Source of the DNA: Pedobacter fastidiosus
GTDB taxonomy: Bacteria > Bacteroidota > Bacteroidia > Sphingobacteriales > Sphingobacteriaceae
NCBI RefSeq assembly: GCF_014306625.1
Contig: NZ_JACRYL010000032.1
Span: 1 to 39,269, forward strand
DNA: 39,269 bases
Direction of reading: 5' to 3'
Below, piece after piece: positions 17,854 to 27,193 of this stretch; the stretch's first letter is position 1, and each line of letters begins with the position of its first letter. The position numbers and the translations under genes are program-made. Under the pieces are notes generated by a model. The model was not told the DNA's origin. It worked only from the letters and a program-made list of their open reading frames with translations, and did no database searches.

Positions 17854-18636
17854 CTAATGTACTTTTTTTGTTCTTGCCTTTTGCAGGGTCCTGTCCAAAA
17901 AATTCAGGATGGTCTCCGGAGCCAGCCTGCTCATTATCTTGAGAATTCTGGATGCGCCAGGTTTAATTTCCATTTTATTATTTAAGATTCCTTCAATGGC
18001 GATACTGACCATTTTGTCAACCGCCATATTTTGGGTACTGTCTACTAGGCCGGTAAAGGCATCCAACAATGGCGTTTCTGTGCTGGGCGGAGCCAGTTCA
18101 AACACCTTTATATTGGTCTGTCTCAATTGTAAGCGCAGGACACGTGTATAGGCGTGAATCCCCGCTTTGGCTGCGCTGTAAATAGGCGATGCGGGGAACG
18201 GGACGAAGGCCAGTCCGGAGGAAACATTGATGATTGCAGCGTCTTTCTGATTAAAAAGGTGTGGCAGAAATGTTTGCACCATCTTAATGCTCCCAGAGAG
18301 ATTTATGTCGATCTCCGCCGTTATCTCATGCACGTCGAGGTTTGTCGTCAACAGATCAAGGTCCCTCATTACTCCCGCATTATTGATGATGATGTTGAGT
18401 TGCGGAAACTGCCTTATGACATCCTCATACAACTGTGAAATAGCAAGCGTATCCCTAACGTCGCTCTGAAAGGTATGCAGCTGCGGAAATTGTTTCTTTA
18501 CCTGTTCAAGACGCGAAAGATCCCTGCCGGTAGTAATAATTGTGCTGACGCCTTGGTCGATAAGTTGTCTGATGAGTTCAAGGCCAATTCCGCTACTTCC
18601 CCCGGTAACAAGAACGGTGCTGTTTTTAAGTTCCAT
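17854..18636 (-). CDS. Short-chain dehydrogenase, DltE-like
   Basis: 260 aa, classical SDR. Cofactor loop TGGSSGIG at residues 11-18, INNAGVMRDLDL in the middle, the catalytic Tyr/Lys in YSAAKAGIHAYT, and the catalytic Ser in INVSSGLAF. The NNAGVMRDLDLL pattern and the C-terminal LDRTLQKARTK tail are those of the DltE/YciK-like oxidoreductase group, whose physiological substrates are mostly unknown. It is the first gene of an operon with AraC paralog B. A near-consensus -7 box (GACTTTTG, minus strand, 18659-18666) lies 22 bases upstream. Confidence 0.88.
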   Translation of the reverse strand: MELKNSTVLVTGGSSGIGLELIRQLIDQGVSTIITTGRDLSRLEQVKKQFPQLHTFQSDVRDTLAISQLYEDVIRQFPQLNIIINNAGVMRDLDLLTTNLDVHEITAEIDINLSGSIKMVQTFLPHLFNQKDAAIINVSSGLAFVPFPASPIYSAAKAGIHAYTRVLRLQLRQTNIKVFELAPPSTETPLLDAFTGLVDSTQNMAVDKMVSIAIEGILNNKMEIKPGASRILKIMSRLAPETILNFLDRTLQKARTKKVH

Positions 18637-18666
18637 ATCTCTATTTATTTTAATGGAACAAAAGTC

Positions 18667-19191
18667 GCCTGCTATCTGGTAAATTGTTTATCCAAATCTA
18701 TGATTGTCTTAACCGAAACCAACAGTGCCGGGAAATCTGAAGTCTGTATCTGTGGATGATGGTTAAATGACCTGCCAAAGGTTGTGCACTTACAAAATAG
18801 GCGATTTATAACGGCGGATATGGCCCTGCATGGGAAAATGCACAGAGAGCACATCTGACTGTCTGAGCCTTCCGTCGGCAAACCGGTATAGCGGGATAAA
18901 TGAAAAGGTAGCGGCTGAAACATCTTAGCAGGTTCCGTGTTGCAGGAAGACATTCATGACTTGGTAGTCCAGCTCACCGAAGTACCGGAACATTGGTATT
19001 AACAAACCAGGGATCAGGCAGGAACTCTGGTTTCCCTGGCAGGGGATTCCAAAGGTGCTTGCCGGGGGGATATAATTGTGGGACTATCCTGTTTATAGAT
19101 GGTCTGCTGACAACGGGCGGTCATTAAAGTTAGTGTGCAATCCGATAATTTTTGGTTTCTTTGAAGTTTAAACGATCCGACCGATTTAGCT
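18667..19191. other. Intergenic region without recognised gene
   Basis: About 525 bases between divergent genes. Short frames on both strands do not resemble a family. TTTCTTTG near 19157 is a weak candidate -7 box for the GH2 gene. Confidence 0.45.
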
Positions 19192-21393
19192 ATGAATCTT
19201 AAAAAAATATTGATAACGGCCATTGCCTGTGTGCCAACAATGTTATCTGCCCAGCAATGGCAACCGAAACAGGCTGCGCTGATGAGCAGATTTGCCGGAG
19301 ACGTGAACCCTTCCAGCGTACTGCCCGAATATCCCCGGCCCCAGCTCGTCCGCGAAAAGTGGCTAAACCTTAACGGACTGTGGCAGTACCAGCCGGCTAC
19401 GGGCAGAAATGAGCCCCCGCCAAATGGTAAACTGTCGGGCTCCATATTGGTCCCTTTCCCCGTAGAGTCAGCGCTTTCGGGTGTAATGGAGCATCACGAG
19501 GTGATCTGGTACCGTCGGAAATTTATAATTCCTGCAAGCTGGAAGGGCGAGAAGGTCCTGATCCACTTTGGTGCTGTGGATTATGAGGCAGAGCTGTTCG
19601 TCAACGGTAAAAGTCTGGGCAAACATTCCGGCGGCTATGACCCCTTCAGTTATGATATTTCGACTACCTTGAAAAACTCGGGAGAGCAGGATATTGCCGT
19701 CAGGGTTTTTGATCCGACTGATAATGGGGGTTTCCCGCGCGGTAAACAGACGCTCAGCCCCGGTGGTATAACCTATACCTCCGTTACGGGTATCTGGCAG
19801 ACGGTTTGGCTGGAACCTGTTCCGGTCGTTCATATCGATGATATCAAAATTGTGCCGGACATAGACAAGTCTGTTGTTAAGGTCACCGTTATTACCAGTT
19901 CCGGCAGTAATCCGGTAGTCGTCACTGTGAAAGATGGCTCGGTAGTGACCAATAAAGAAATTACCATCCCTGTCAAACACGCGAAGTTATGGTCGCCGGA
20001 CAGTCCCTTTTTATACGATCTGGTCGTTGATTTGAAAAAAGCATCGAAAAATACCGATGAAGTCAAGAGCTATTTCGGTATGCGAAAAATCAGCGTCGGC
20101 GAGGAAGGGGGCTATAAAAAAATGTTCCTCAACAACAGGTTTCTCTTTCAGGTAGGGCCACTGGATCAGGGATTCTGGCCTGACGGGGGATATACGGCAC
20201 CTACTGACGCAGCGCTAAAATACGATCTGGAAATGATCAAAAAATTTGGGTTCAACATGGTGCGGAAACACATCAAGGTAGAGTCTTACCGCTGGTACTA
20301 TTGGGCCGACAAACTGGGACTGATGGTCTGGCAGGATATGCCGTCAGCCAATTCCTATGCCAGTCAAGCGCCGCCCCCTGTCGATACCGCTGCTTTTCGT
20401 TCGGAACTGGAGCGTTTGGTCAAAACGCACTGGAATTCCCCTTCTATCGTCAGCTGGGTTATTTTTAATGAAGCACAGGGGCAGCACCATACCGCAGGGT
20501 ATGTTGATCAGGTACGTAAGCTGGACCCCACGCGCCTGATCAACCAGGGCAGCGGATGGGCGCACTTTGGTGTGGGAGATGTGCTGGATATTCACAATTA
20601 TCCGGCACCGGGCGTACCGGTAAGTACAAGCCAAACACTGGCCTGTGGCGAGTATGGCGGTATAGGATTTATTTTTCCGGGTCATGTCTGGCGTCCGGGC
20701 AATACCTATGTAATGACGGACAATGAAGAGAAATATACCGTTCTGTATGATCAATTCGCGACCGACCTTGCAATATACAAGACAAACAACGGACTTAGCG
20801 CTGCCGTTTATACGGAGATCACAGATGTGGAGGGAGAACTGAACGGACTGCTGACCTATGACCGTGCGGTGGTCAAGGGCGATCCGGTTCGGATCAGAGC
20901 CTCCAACCAGAAAACGATCAGCCTCAGTATTTTTCTGAAAACGCTATTGCCCGCCTCGGTCAAAAAACCGGTGATTTGGAAATACTCGCTGGAAAAACCC
21001 GGTGAGGGCTGGTACGCCACTGATTTTGACGACAGTAAGTGGCAGGCCTCGCCGGGCAGCTTCGGGTCAACTGGCGCACCGGGTGCCGTGATCGGTACCA
21101 ATTGGACGACACACGATATTTGGCTGCGGCAGGATTTTAGTCTGGGGGCGTCTGTTGACAGGGATAAGCTCCAGCTTACAGTTTATAATGACGATGGCTG
21201 TGAAATCTACATAAACGGCATTTTAGCCGCGTCTTTGAGTGGTGCTTCCAAAGGCTACGTTATCGTGCCTATTTCGGCAGAAGCAAAACGAGCGGTCATA
21301 ACAGGTGGGCGAAACCAGATTTCTGTACACGGACACCAGGAGTACGGAGACCAGGTCATTGATGTGGGCATAAACCAGATCACCCAGAAATAG
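19192..21393 (+). CDS. Secreted glycoside hydrolase family 2 enzyme (beta-galactosidase/glucuronidase-like)
   Basis: 733 aa. Signal peptide MNLKKILITAIACVPTMLSA at residues 1-20, so periplasmic or exported. The GH2 sugar-binding jelly-roll follows at about 45-200 (EKWLNLNGLWQY, VIWYRRKF, NGKSLGKHSGGYDPFSYDI), then the immunoglobulin-like domain, then the TIM barrel from about 320 (NMVRKHIKVES). Glu427 in IFNEAQGQH is the likely acid/base and Glu487 in CGEYGG the likely nucleophile. A C-terminal domain at about 590-733 (WLRQDFSLG, YNDDGCEIYINGI) looks like a second jelly-roll. It probably works with the GH127 enzyme 97 bases downstream on arabinose-containing plant glycans. The exact sugar specificity is not readable from sequence. 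Confidence 0.9.
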   Translation: MNLKKILITAIACVPTMLSAQQWQPKQAALMSRFAGDVNPSSVLPEYPRPQLVREKWLNLNGLWQYQPATGRNEPPPNGKLSGSILVPFPVESALSGVMEHHEVIWYRRKFIIPASWKGEKVLIHFGAVDYEAELFVNGKSLGKHSGGYDPFSYDISTTLKNSGEQDIAVRVFDPTDNGGFPRGKQTLSPGGITYTSVTGIWQTVWLEPVPVVHIDDIKIVPDIDKSVVKVTVITSSGSNPVVVTVKDGSVVTNKEITIPVKHAKLWSPDSPFLYDLVVDLKKASKNTDEVKSYFGMRKISVGEEGGYKKMFLNNRFLFQVGPLDQGFWPDGGYTAPTDAALKYDLEMIKKFGFNMVRKHIKVESYRWYYWADKLGLMVWQDMPSANSYASQAPPPVDTAAFRSELERLVKTHWNSPSIVSWVIFNEAQGQHHTAGYVDQVRKLDPTRLINQGSGWAHFGVGDVLDIHNYPAPGVPVSTSQTLACGEYGGIGFIFPGHVWRPGNTYVMTDNEEKYTVLYDQFATDLAIYKTNNGLSAAVYTEITDVEGELNGLLTYDRAVVKGDPVRIRASNQKTISLSIFLKTLLPASVKKPVIWKYSLEKPGEGWYATDFDDSKWQASPGSFGSTGAPGAVIGTNWTTHDIWLRQDFSLGASVDRDKLQLTVYNDDGCEIYINGILAASLSGASKGYVIVPISAEAKRAVITGGRNQISVHGHQEYGDQVIDVGINQITQK

Positions 21394-21438
21394 GGTTAAC
21401 GATGCCGTGCTGACAGTCTTCACTAAAACGCCATCGGA

Positions 21439-21469
21439 TTGGGTTAATCCATAAGTTTTTATATATTTG
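21439..21469 (+). promoter_or_regulatory. Promoter of the GH127 gene
   Basis: A -33 TTG at 21439-21441 and a -7 TATATTTG at 21462-21469 are separated by 20 bases, the usual Bacteroidota spacing. The start codon at 21491 is 21 bases past the box, so this gene has its own promoter as well as possible read-through from GH2. Confidence 0.6.
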
Positions 21470-21490
21470 AGATTTATACATCAGGTCTTT

Positions 21491-24007
21491 ATGAAATATT
21501 CTTCTTTACTCATTGTCTGCTGCCTTTTATCGGTGAGCGCGGCATTTGCCCAGAATGGGAAGTCGCCTTATACATTCAACCGTGAGCCCCTCAAACAGGA
21601 TGTGTATGCACAGCTGCCATTGGGCAGCATCAGGGCAAAAGGCTGGTTGTTAAAACAGCTGCAGCTGCAGAAAGAAGGATTCACCGGCGAGGCTGAGGAA
21701 CTGTATCCCGAGAGCGACAACCTGGGCGCAAATTCAGACTGGCTGGGCGGCACCGGTAACAGCTGGGAAAAAGTGCCTTACTATGTAAAGGGTCTGGTGT
21801 CCCTGGCTTATACTCTGGATGATGCCGAACTGAAGGCCAGATCAAAAAAATGGATTGATTATACCCTTGACCACCAGCAGGAAAACGGTTTGTTCGGTCC
21901 GCCTAAAATGAGGGACTGGTGGCCGCGCATGCCTTTTATGTATGCCCTGCAAAGTTATTACGAGGCCACCGGCGATAAACGCGTGATCCCTTTTCTGTCG
22001 AAATATTTTAGGTATGAGCTGGATAACCTGGATAAGGATCCGCTCAAAGAATGGGGGAAATCCCGGGCGGGCGACAATATGGAGATAGTCCTGTGGGTGT
22101 ATAACAAAACCGGCGACGCTTATCTGCTTGATCTTGTCAATAAGCTGAAACAGCAGGCTTACCCATGGGCGGATATCTTCAACCAGAATCAGTTTCAGTT
22201 CTACGGTCCTGATTACCAGCCAAAACATATGGTGAACGTTTCCCAGGCGCTGAAGTTCCCTGCCGTATATTCGCAGGTCGATCCCTCGCCACATTATGCC
22301 GATGCGATGCAGAACGGCATCAAACATATCCTGAATGATAACGGGCAGCCAACCGGCATTGGTTCGGGTACAGAATTTATGTCGGGCCACAACACGGTTG
22401 AGGGTGTAGAAACCTGTACTGTAGTGGAGTGGATGCAGAGTTTGGAGACCGGCGCGAGGATCATCCACAATAATTCCTCCATTGGCGACCAGCTGGAGAA
22501 ACTGGCTTTCAATACCCTGCCTGCGCAGTTCAGTAGCGATCTCAAAAACCATACCTATTACACGCTGCCCAACCAGGTGCAAAATCTGCCGGGCGGGCAT
22601 GGGTTTAACCAGGATTATGGCAACGGCATAGTGCCGGGCCCGTTCTCGGGCTTTCCCTGCTGCAGGTATAATATGCACATGGGCTGGCCTTATTTCGTGA
22701 AGAACAGCTGGGTAGCAACGCCGGATGGCGGCCTTGCCGTTAATGCTTATGCGCCCATGGAAGTGAATGCAGTGGTGGCACAGAACATACCCATAAAAAT
22801 CGCTGTGGTGACAAGTTATCCCTTTGACGAGCAGATCGATCTGAATTTTTCTCTGACCAAAGTGGCCTCCTTTGGATTAAAACTGCGTATTCCGTCATGG
22901 TGCGCGAGGCCCGAGGTGAAGTTGAACGGAAAGCTTCTGACGGATGTTGTGGCCGGACAGATCCTGACTGTAAAGCGCATCTGGAAGACCGGTGATAAAA
23001 TCAGTTTGCATTTCCCCATGCAGGTGGCGGTAAAGCCACAGGTAAGCAATGCGGTAAGTGTTGAACGGGGACCGCTGGTATATGCGGTTAAAATTAAGCA
23101 GTCGGTAAAGAATGTCAGGGAATATGCCGTAAAAGGTTTCTACGAGACCGAGATCATCCCTGCCTCTGCATGGAATTACGGTCTGGTACTGGAAGCCAGT
23201 TCCCTCGCCAAAAATTTCACGGTAGTTAAGGGCCCGATGCCTGAGAACCCTTTTGTCCAGGAGCAGGTGCCTGTGCAGTTAAGGGTAAGTGCCAGACAAA
23301 TACCCGCCTGGACGATGGACTATAACAATACTGCAGCGTTCGATGTACCTTTTGGCCCTGTAGTATCTACCAGACCGACCGAGCAGATCACCCTGGTTCC
23401 TTATGGATCCGAAAGCTTGCGTGTAAGCATCATCCCCATAATTGGTAAGCCTGCCTACAGTACAACATTCTATAGGCAAAGCTTTGATAACAATACCGCT
23501 ACCGGCCTGACCAGTTATGGCAACGGATGGTTTTATAAGGACAATGCAATCCATACCGGCGCCAACGATAATGGCCTTTCGGGAACCAACGGGCCAAAAG
23601 TCATTGCCACCGGCACCAAGTTTGACAACTTTGTTTATACTGCCGATATTGCCGTAAGTACGGCAGGAGATGCGGGTCTGATTTTCCGTGCTGCCAAACC
23701 AGCCATCGGCGCTGATGCGTATGAAGGCTATTATGCAGGCCTAAATGCCCAAACAGGGGTCATCACCCTTGGAAAATCAGGCAGCAATAAATGGACGGTA
23801 ATTGAAACAGCTAAATATCCTATGAAAATAAACGAGACTTATAAGGTAAAGGTGAGAGCAATGGGCAGCCATATCGAAGTGTTCTTGAGTGGTGCCGACA
23901 AGCCGCTGATATCCGCTACCGATGGTGAGTATAAATCCGGTAATATTGGTTTACGTGTCTACAACGCAATTGCTACAATGGATAATTTGGAGGTGAATGC
24001 ACTGTAG
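21491..24007 (+). CDS. Secreted beta-L-arabinofuranosidase-type glycoside hydrolase (GH127/DUF1680) with C-terminal lectin-like domain
   Basis: 838 aa. Signal peptide MKYSSLLIVCCLLSVSAAFA; the in-frame Met at 21467 would place extra residues before it and lies in the promoter, so 21491 is chosen. The alpha/alpha barrel holds PFMYALQSYYEATGDKRVI, then Glu307-x-Cys309 in GVETCTVVEW and Cys390-Cys391 in FPCCRYNMHMGW. This Glu plus three Cys pattern matches the zinc site of HypBA1 (Glu338, Cys340, Cys417, Cys418), where one Cys is the nucleophile. Two beta-sandwich regions follow, then a concanavalin-like domain (about 665-838, AGLIFRAA, EGYYAGLNAQTG). It should remove terminal beta-L-arabinofuranose or a related sugar. 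Confidence 0.9.
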   Translation: MKYSSLLIVCCLLSVSAAFAQNGKSPYTFNREPLKQDVYAQLPLGSIRAKGWLLKQLQLQKEGFTGEAEELYPESDNLGANSDWLGGTGNSWEKVPYYVKGLVSLAYTLDDAELKARSKKWIDYTLDHQQENGLFGPPKMRDWWPRMPFMYALQSYYEATGDKRVIPFLSKYFRYELDNLDKDPLKEWGKSRAGDNMEIVLWVYNKTGDAYLLDLVNKLKQQAYPWADIFNQNQFQFYGPDYQPKHMVNVSQALKFPAVYSQVDPSPHYADAMQNGIKHILNDNGQPTGIGSGTEFMSGHNTVEGVETCTVVEWMQSLETGARIIHNNSSIGDQLEKLAFNTLPAQFSSDLKNHTYYTLPNQVQNLPGGHGFNQDYGNGIVPGPFSGFPCCRYNMHMGWPYFVKNSWVATPDGGLAVNAYAPMEVNAVVAQNIPIKIAVVTSYPFDEQIDLNFSLTKVASFGLKLRIPSWCARPEVKLNGKLLTDVVAGQILTVKRIWKTGDKISLHFPMQVAVKPQVSNAVSVERGPLVYAVKIKQSVKNVREYAVKGFYETEIIPASAWNYGLVLEASSLAKNFTVVKGPMPENPFVQEQVPVQLRVSARQIPAWTMDYNNTAAFDVPFGPVVSTRPTEQITLVPYGSESLRVSIIPIIGKPAYSTTFYRQSFDNNTATGLTSYGNGWFYKDNAIHTGANDNGLSGTNGPKVIATGTKFDNFVYTADIAVSTAGDAGLIFRAAKPAIGADAYEGYYAGLNAQTGVITLGKSGSNKWTVIETAKYPMKINETYKVKVRAMGSHIEVFLSGADKPLISATDGEYKSGNIGLRVYNAIATMDNLEVNAL

Positions 24008-24823
24008 ACTCCTTTCTATTCGCATGTTTATTGAATCATAGATAATCTGGGCCCTTAACCAGATTTGCTCCAGACTAAAAAATCGGAATATAATCTTTAT
24101 GGTTCCCTGATATCTCGCGAACGCAACGCTTCCATACGACCGGGATCTGGGATAACTGTTCGAAAGATTGATATATGATGAGCTGTGCAAAAAAATTAAA
24201 CATCTCTGTACCCTGGTGCCCTGATCTATTAAAACGTAAGGGATTTTCGCTACAGGTTAATAATCCTCATACCATTATCGTAACAGGTCTGAAAGAACAA
24301 TTCTCCAACTTTGCCAAAATCAAAACAGCATTATGAAATTATAAAGGGCCTGTGAGGGATTGCAGCGGTTGCCGATGTGATTTTTCACTTTATGAAGATT
24401 TCTTATCCGCTTACATGATACATTATCGATTTATCTGGCTGTTTATGGGCTGGGTGGAGTCGGCAAAGCCTAAGTTAGGTGTCATATGGCACTTATCATA
24501 ACCTTTGGTGTTGCATCGTCGATAGCTTATGCTTATTCAGTTTTAAAATGGCCTGATATTCCTATCCTGGACTACCTAAGAGACAAAGCGGATAAACGGA
24601 TCGAAAAGGCTTTAAAAGAAGTGGCTTTAGAGACAAATTCCTGCGGTTCAAGTGATCAGACATCGTTGGACAACGCTGGGACAACCAAACATAATGTAAA
24701 GATTGTAATCCAAAACAGTTTCACATCGTTATTTATTCCTAACTATATAGACGCATTAAGCCGAAACCATTCATTCCCTAATATTCATAAATTCCTGTAC
24801 TGGTTTATAAGTTATTTGAGCAG

Positions 24824-24943
24824 TTATTTACACTTCTTTTTTAATTTTGCTTCAATTGGGGTACCATAGCCGCTTGATCCTTGAATTTGTAACAATGCGG
24901 CCAGTGTTGCTGCGATATCAGTAATATATTTGGCTTTGTGTGT
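24824..24943 (-). pseudogene. C-terminal relic of an alkaline-phosphatase-family protein
   Basis: The minus strand reads YITDIAATLAALLQIQGSSG then YGTPIEAKLKKK before the stop at 24824-24826. The pattern DIA-TLAALL-IQ--G--G-PI is the conserved end of PafA/type I phosphodiesterase-like alkaline phosphatases of Bacteroidota. Nothing upstream extends the match, so only about the last 35-40 residues remain. Confidence 0.5.
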
Positions 24944-25528
24944 GATACTTTTTATTCTCTAGCCCATCCGTAGTTGTTCCAGTTTCTATACGCTGTTCTT
25001 CAGAGATAATATTCCAATTTTAATCCAATAAACAGCTGGGTTGGCATGAAGAAACTCCTGTAAAAAGTGAATAACCACATGACGGGATTGAAGGCAGAAA
25101 GAAGAAAATCAGAATGTCCTATATTGACTATTTATCCCCAGGGTATTGAAAATTTGTGGGAGGATTGCCGTAGAAAAGCGGCAAGGAAAAATAATCATCC
25201 GTGACGATACAGCATTTACTGAACAGATTATTTCATTCTTCCGGATTAATAATAATGCGAATCCTCAATCGGTTTTTGCTGTTGGTTTGGTTTTTAAAAT
25301 GGAGCGCAAATGGTAATGAAACTAGCAAAATAAAATCGCAATGGTTTAAAGGCTTTGCAATAATGAGTGCAAACCTCCCCGCGCTGGGTTCCGACGATTG
25401 TGCCGATCATAAACATCCGGTATCAATATACTGATCAATAGACAAAAATACCTTATCAATCCTTATCAAGGGGGAGAAGTTGTTTTGGACAAGCTAAGCT
25501 ATGGACAAGTTATGAGTGCTGAGAGTCA

Positions 25529-25563
25529 TTAGCACATTGGCTTGATGTCGGCCAATGTGCTAA
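25529..25563. repeat. Perfect 13-bp inverted repeat (hairpin)
   Basis: TTAGCACATTGGC (25529-25541) and GCCAATGTGCTAA (25551-25563) are exact inverted copies around a nine-base loop. No T-run follows on either strand, so it is not a standard terminator. It lies in the gene-poor stretch and may mark an old element end or an RNA structure. Confidence 0.6.
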
Positions 25564-26382
25564 AAACAATAACCTAGAGATTTTTTATCCCACCAATAGG
25601 CCGTTGGGAACACTTACTGTGCAACGTACTGACTATCGATCAGATATCACAAAACAGCAAGTGAGTTTTGTAAGCATATTAATGGAGGTCATACATTCCA
25701 AACAAGAACTTTTTTCTCCCAATAAAAAAGCTAGGAGATAGAAACAGAGATGTCGACGCCCGTGTACTGATAGGGAACTTTTTTAAAGGTTTAAAGTGAT
25801 TTTTAACACCAATACTTCAGTATTCAATTCATACACCAGCATTTGTCTATTTTATAATTGTATAAGCTTAAATGGTAATAGTTGGTCTTACACAAATTAC
25901 TTTAGCTGGTTTGCTGACGATTTTTAGTCGGCCATTGGCCCTTCCTAAGGGTTAATTTAGATACAGAATGAAGTTATCGTCAATTCAAGAGTTTCAGGTT
26001 ACTGATTTGCAGCATTTACCGACAACTATATAAATATCTGTGCTAAGGGTATTGCCATTTGCTAAAATATTTTCTCAAGACTTGATAGAATTCGATCCAT
26101 TCAATAGCGACTTCAATGAAATCATCTCCGCTTTTGGCATAAAGCCTGTTGAGTAGTTTCAATTTATTTAAATAAAAAAGAAAAAGCATTTTAGAGAATC
26201 CTATAATTTTTTCCTGTAGCCTTTCTTTCGGGCATATCATCTTTAGCGTGGTCAACCTTACTCTTTATCAGACGCATTGGGCTAATTATTACCGGATCTT
26301 AGGATTGTGACTCTTTACAATCCGTTCTGATGAACGTTAAGAAAACATATAATTTACTCCTTGGGTTCTATGGTATTCGGTT

Positions 26383-27111
26383 CTACCATGGACAACTTTC
26401 CGGTTCAGGAAAATATTCTTCACTCATAAACTTTCCTGTTGGTCCATTCTGGTCAATCAGTGCATACTTTGCAATACGTTGCCCTGCTTCTTGAACTGTG
26501 CTGGTACCTTGATGACCAGTAAAATCGGTTTTTGTATACCCCGGACAAACCATGTTAACTTTAAAGGGCAAGTCACGGAGCTCATAAGCAAGATTTACCG
26601 TATACATGTTGAGAGCTGCTTTACTCGATTGATATACCGCCATGTGGTAACCGCCGGAAGGGTCAGCTGCCAAAGAAAGCGAACCCATGGCGGAACTAAC
26701 ATTTACAATACGTGGTTCAGGTGATTTTTTTAACAGATCAATAAAAGCTTGCGAAACGCTAACCACGCCGAACACATTCGTTTCAAAAACTGTCCTGAAT
26801 TGCTCAAGTGTTGCATCAAGCGCTGATTGCGGAAATCCTCCTGAAATACCTGCGTTGTTGACCAACACATCCAACACTTCCGTTTTTTTTCCTATTATTT
26901 CACGAACGCTGTAAACTGATTCGTTATCAGTGACATCTAATGTAACTTCCTCTATATTGTCGATCCCCTCAGCTTTAAGTTTTTCCACTGCGGCTAAACC
27001 ACTTTCGAGATTGCGACACCCTAAATAAACAAAGAATCCGTTTTGTGCGAGTTGCCTGGCTACTTCCAAGCCAATACCTTTGTTTGCTCCTGTTACTAAT
27101 GCTATTTTCAT
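26383..27111 (-). CDS. Short-chain dehydrogenase/reductase, carbonyl-reductase-like
   Basis: 242 aa, classical SDR. TGANKGIG at residues 7-14, LVNNAGISGG in the middle, NVSSAMGSL with the catalytic Ser, and YQSSKAALNMYT with the catalytic Tyr and Lys. The TGANKGIGLEVARQLA start and PGYTKTDFTGHQGTSTVQEA C-terminal loop match NADPH-dependent carbonyl reductases. It lies 82 bases downstream of an AraC gene on the same strand but has its own -7 box in that gap, so it is probably the direct target of that regulator. Confidence 0.9.
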   Translation of the reverse strand: MKIALVTGANKGIGLEVARQLAQNGFFVYLGCRNLESGLAAVEKLKAEGIDNIEEVTLDVTDNESVYSVREIIGKKTEVLDVLVNNAGISGGFPQSALDATLEQFRTVFETNVFGVVSVSQAFIDLLKKSPEPRIVNVSSAMGSLSLAADPSGGYHMAVYQSSKAALNMYTVNLAYELRDLPFKVNMVCPGYTKTDFTGHQGTSTVQEAGQRIAKYALIDQNGPTGKFMSEEYFPEPESCPW

Positions 27112-27138
27112 TGATTAATGGTTTTAAATTTATAGGAG

Positions 27139-27146
27139 CAAAAATA
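27139..27146 (-). promoter_or_regulatory. -7 box of the carbonyl-reductase-like SDR
   Basis: The minus strand reads TATTTTTG, an exact TAnnTTTG match 27 bases upstream of the start codon at 27111, in the gap between the AraC gene and its likely target. Confidence 0.55.
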
Positions 27147-27193
27147 GTGGATAGGAAAACCTAAGAGGTGGACAAATCATTTTATATACTGGA

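Larger units (their letters stand above)
24008..26042. other. Gene-poor region with degraded fragments
   Basis: Over 2 kb with no convincing intact gene. Short open frames at 24486-24869 (+) and 25201-25434 (+) have no recognisable domain. A minus-strand phosphatase tail is listed at 24824-24943. On the plus strand near 25130-25308 a coding-like piece reads IAVEKRQGKIIIRDDTAFTE then QSVFAVGLVFKMERKW before a stop; it looks like a C-terminal end but I cannot name it. A perfect hairpin lies at 25529-25563. Confidence 0.5.

Noticed and set aside
21842..22678. 278-codon open frame on the minus strand
   Set aside because: It is antisense to the GH127 catalytic domain, whose motifs are certain.
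24486..24869. 127-codon plus-strand frame with a hydrophobic start
   Set aside because: It overlaps the recognisable phosphatase tail on the other strand, has no family resemblance, and its C-terminal part is low-complexity. Kept only as part of the gene-poor region.
26043..26255. 70-codon minus-strand frame
   Set aside because: Lys/Leu/Phe-rich with no domain and no promoter box; it could be the end of a lost gene, but there is too little to call it.
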